Source: Trichodesmium sp. jk18x7bins.61
Lineage (GTDB): Bacteria > Cyanobacteriota > Cyanobacteriia > Cyanobacteriales > Microcoleaceae
DNA length: 13,509 nucleotides
Direction: 5' to 3'
Assembly (NCBI GenBank): GCA_022822685.1
Contig: JAJEAQ010000561.1
Location: forward strand, 1-13,509
This document shows, one piece after another, positions 13,489 through 13,509 of the stretch. The notes under the pieces were generated by a model, which was not told the origin of the DNA, searched no databases, and saw only the letters and a list, made by a program, of their open reading frames with translations. The first letter of the stretch is position 1. Every line of letters begins with the position of its first letter. A program made the position numbers and the translations under genes.

Positions 13489-13509
13489 AATAATCGGCAA
13501 CGCGCGACT

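Larger units (their letters stand above)
13150..13509 (-). other. Presumed body of the group II intron, no ORF seen
   Basis: On the minus strand this stretch precedes domain V and should hold intron domains I-IV or the end of an intron-encoded reverse transcriptase. I see no maturase or HNH-like reading frame, so the copy is either ORF-less or eroded. Short complementary segments are present, but I cannot assign domains II-III with confidence. Two TTTTAGCTAAAGCTACATG repeats (13349-13374, 13469-13488) interrupt it. The 5' splice site is not identified and may lie beyond the window. Confidence 0.35.

Noticed and set aside
1..13509. tRNA or rRNA genes.
   Set aside because: No T-loop (GGTTCRANNCC) with matching cloverleaf arms or rRNA signature seen on either strand.

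Overview
The window is AT-rich cyanobacterial chromosome. The evidence is eight copies of the HIP1 octamer GCGATCGC (starting at 1943, 2414, 5314, 6736, 8550, 9955, 10670 and 10784), a small gene with the length and C-terminal signature of cytochrome b6f subunit PetL, the plant/cyanobacterial-type LL-diaminopimelate aminotransferase, and MEKHLA-domain and orphan FAAL genes. Genes are far apart and the spacers are full of miniature inverted-repeat elements, palindromic repeats and dead genes. This resembles the low-coding-density genomes of filamentous marine cyanobacteria (Trichodesmium/Okeania/Moorena type). That placement is inference; the sequence alone does not name a species.

Layout. 1-342: 5' part of an IS200/IS605 tnpB pseudogene with its hairpin end, on the minus strand and running off the window. 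343-2115 (-): fatty acyl-AMP ligase. 2606-3700 (+): unrecognised Glu/Lys-rich coiled-coil protein, followed by a 15-bp-TIR miniature element. 4322-4798 (+): MEKHLA-domain gene broken by one in-frame TAG, followed by inverted-repeat elements (4801-5174). 5404-5904 (-): hypothetical protein. 6327-7245 (+): histone-deacetylase-superfamily gene split by a frameshift at an 8-T run. 7512-8747 (-): dapL. 8841-9089 (+): small exported-looking ORF whose last codons come from a miniature element. 9175-9511 (-): fossil reading frames, one resembling the start of a TauD-type dioxygenase. 9745-10836 (-): aroB. 11053-11154 (+): petL. 11285-11815: a miniature element with 12-bp target duplication, a 60-bp tandem duplication and hairpins. 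11892-12600 (+): a two-gene unit of an OB-fold-like lipoprotein and a small hypothetical protein. 12679-13509: another miniature element, a decayed reading frame, a family of TTTAGCTAAAGCT palindromes, and the 3' end of a group II intron (domains V and VI) on the minus strand.

The intact genes are housekeeping and unrelated: lysine/peptidoglycan precursor synthesis (dapL), shikimate pathway (aroB), photosynthetic electron transport (petL) and acyl activation (FAAL). I see no multi-gene defence, secretion or biosynthetic system. The most notable content is the concentration of gene decay and mobile or repeat structures: three readily identified genes broken by a single lesion, at least five miniature elements, and a group II intron terminus next to an unusual palindrome family.
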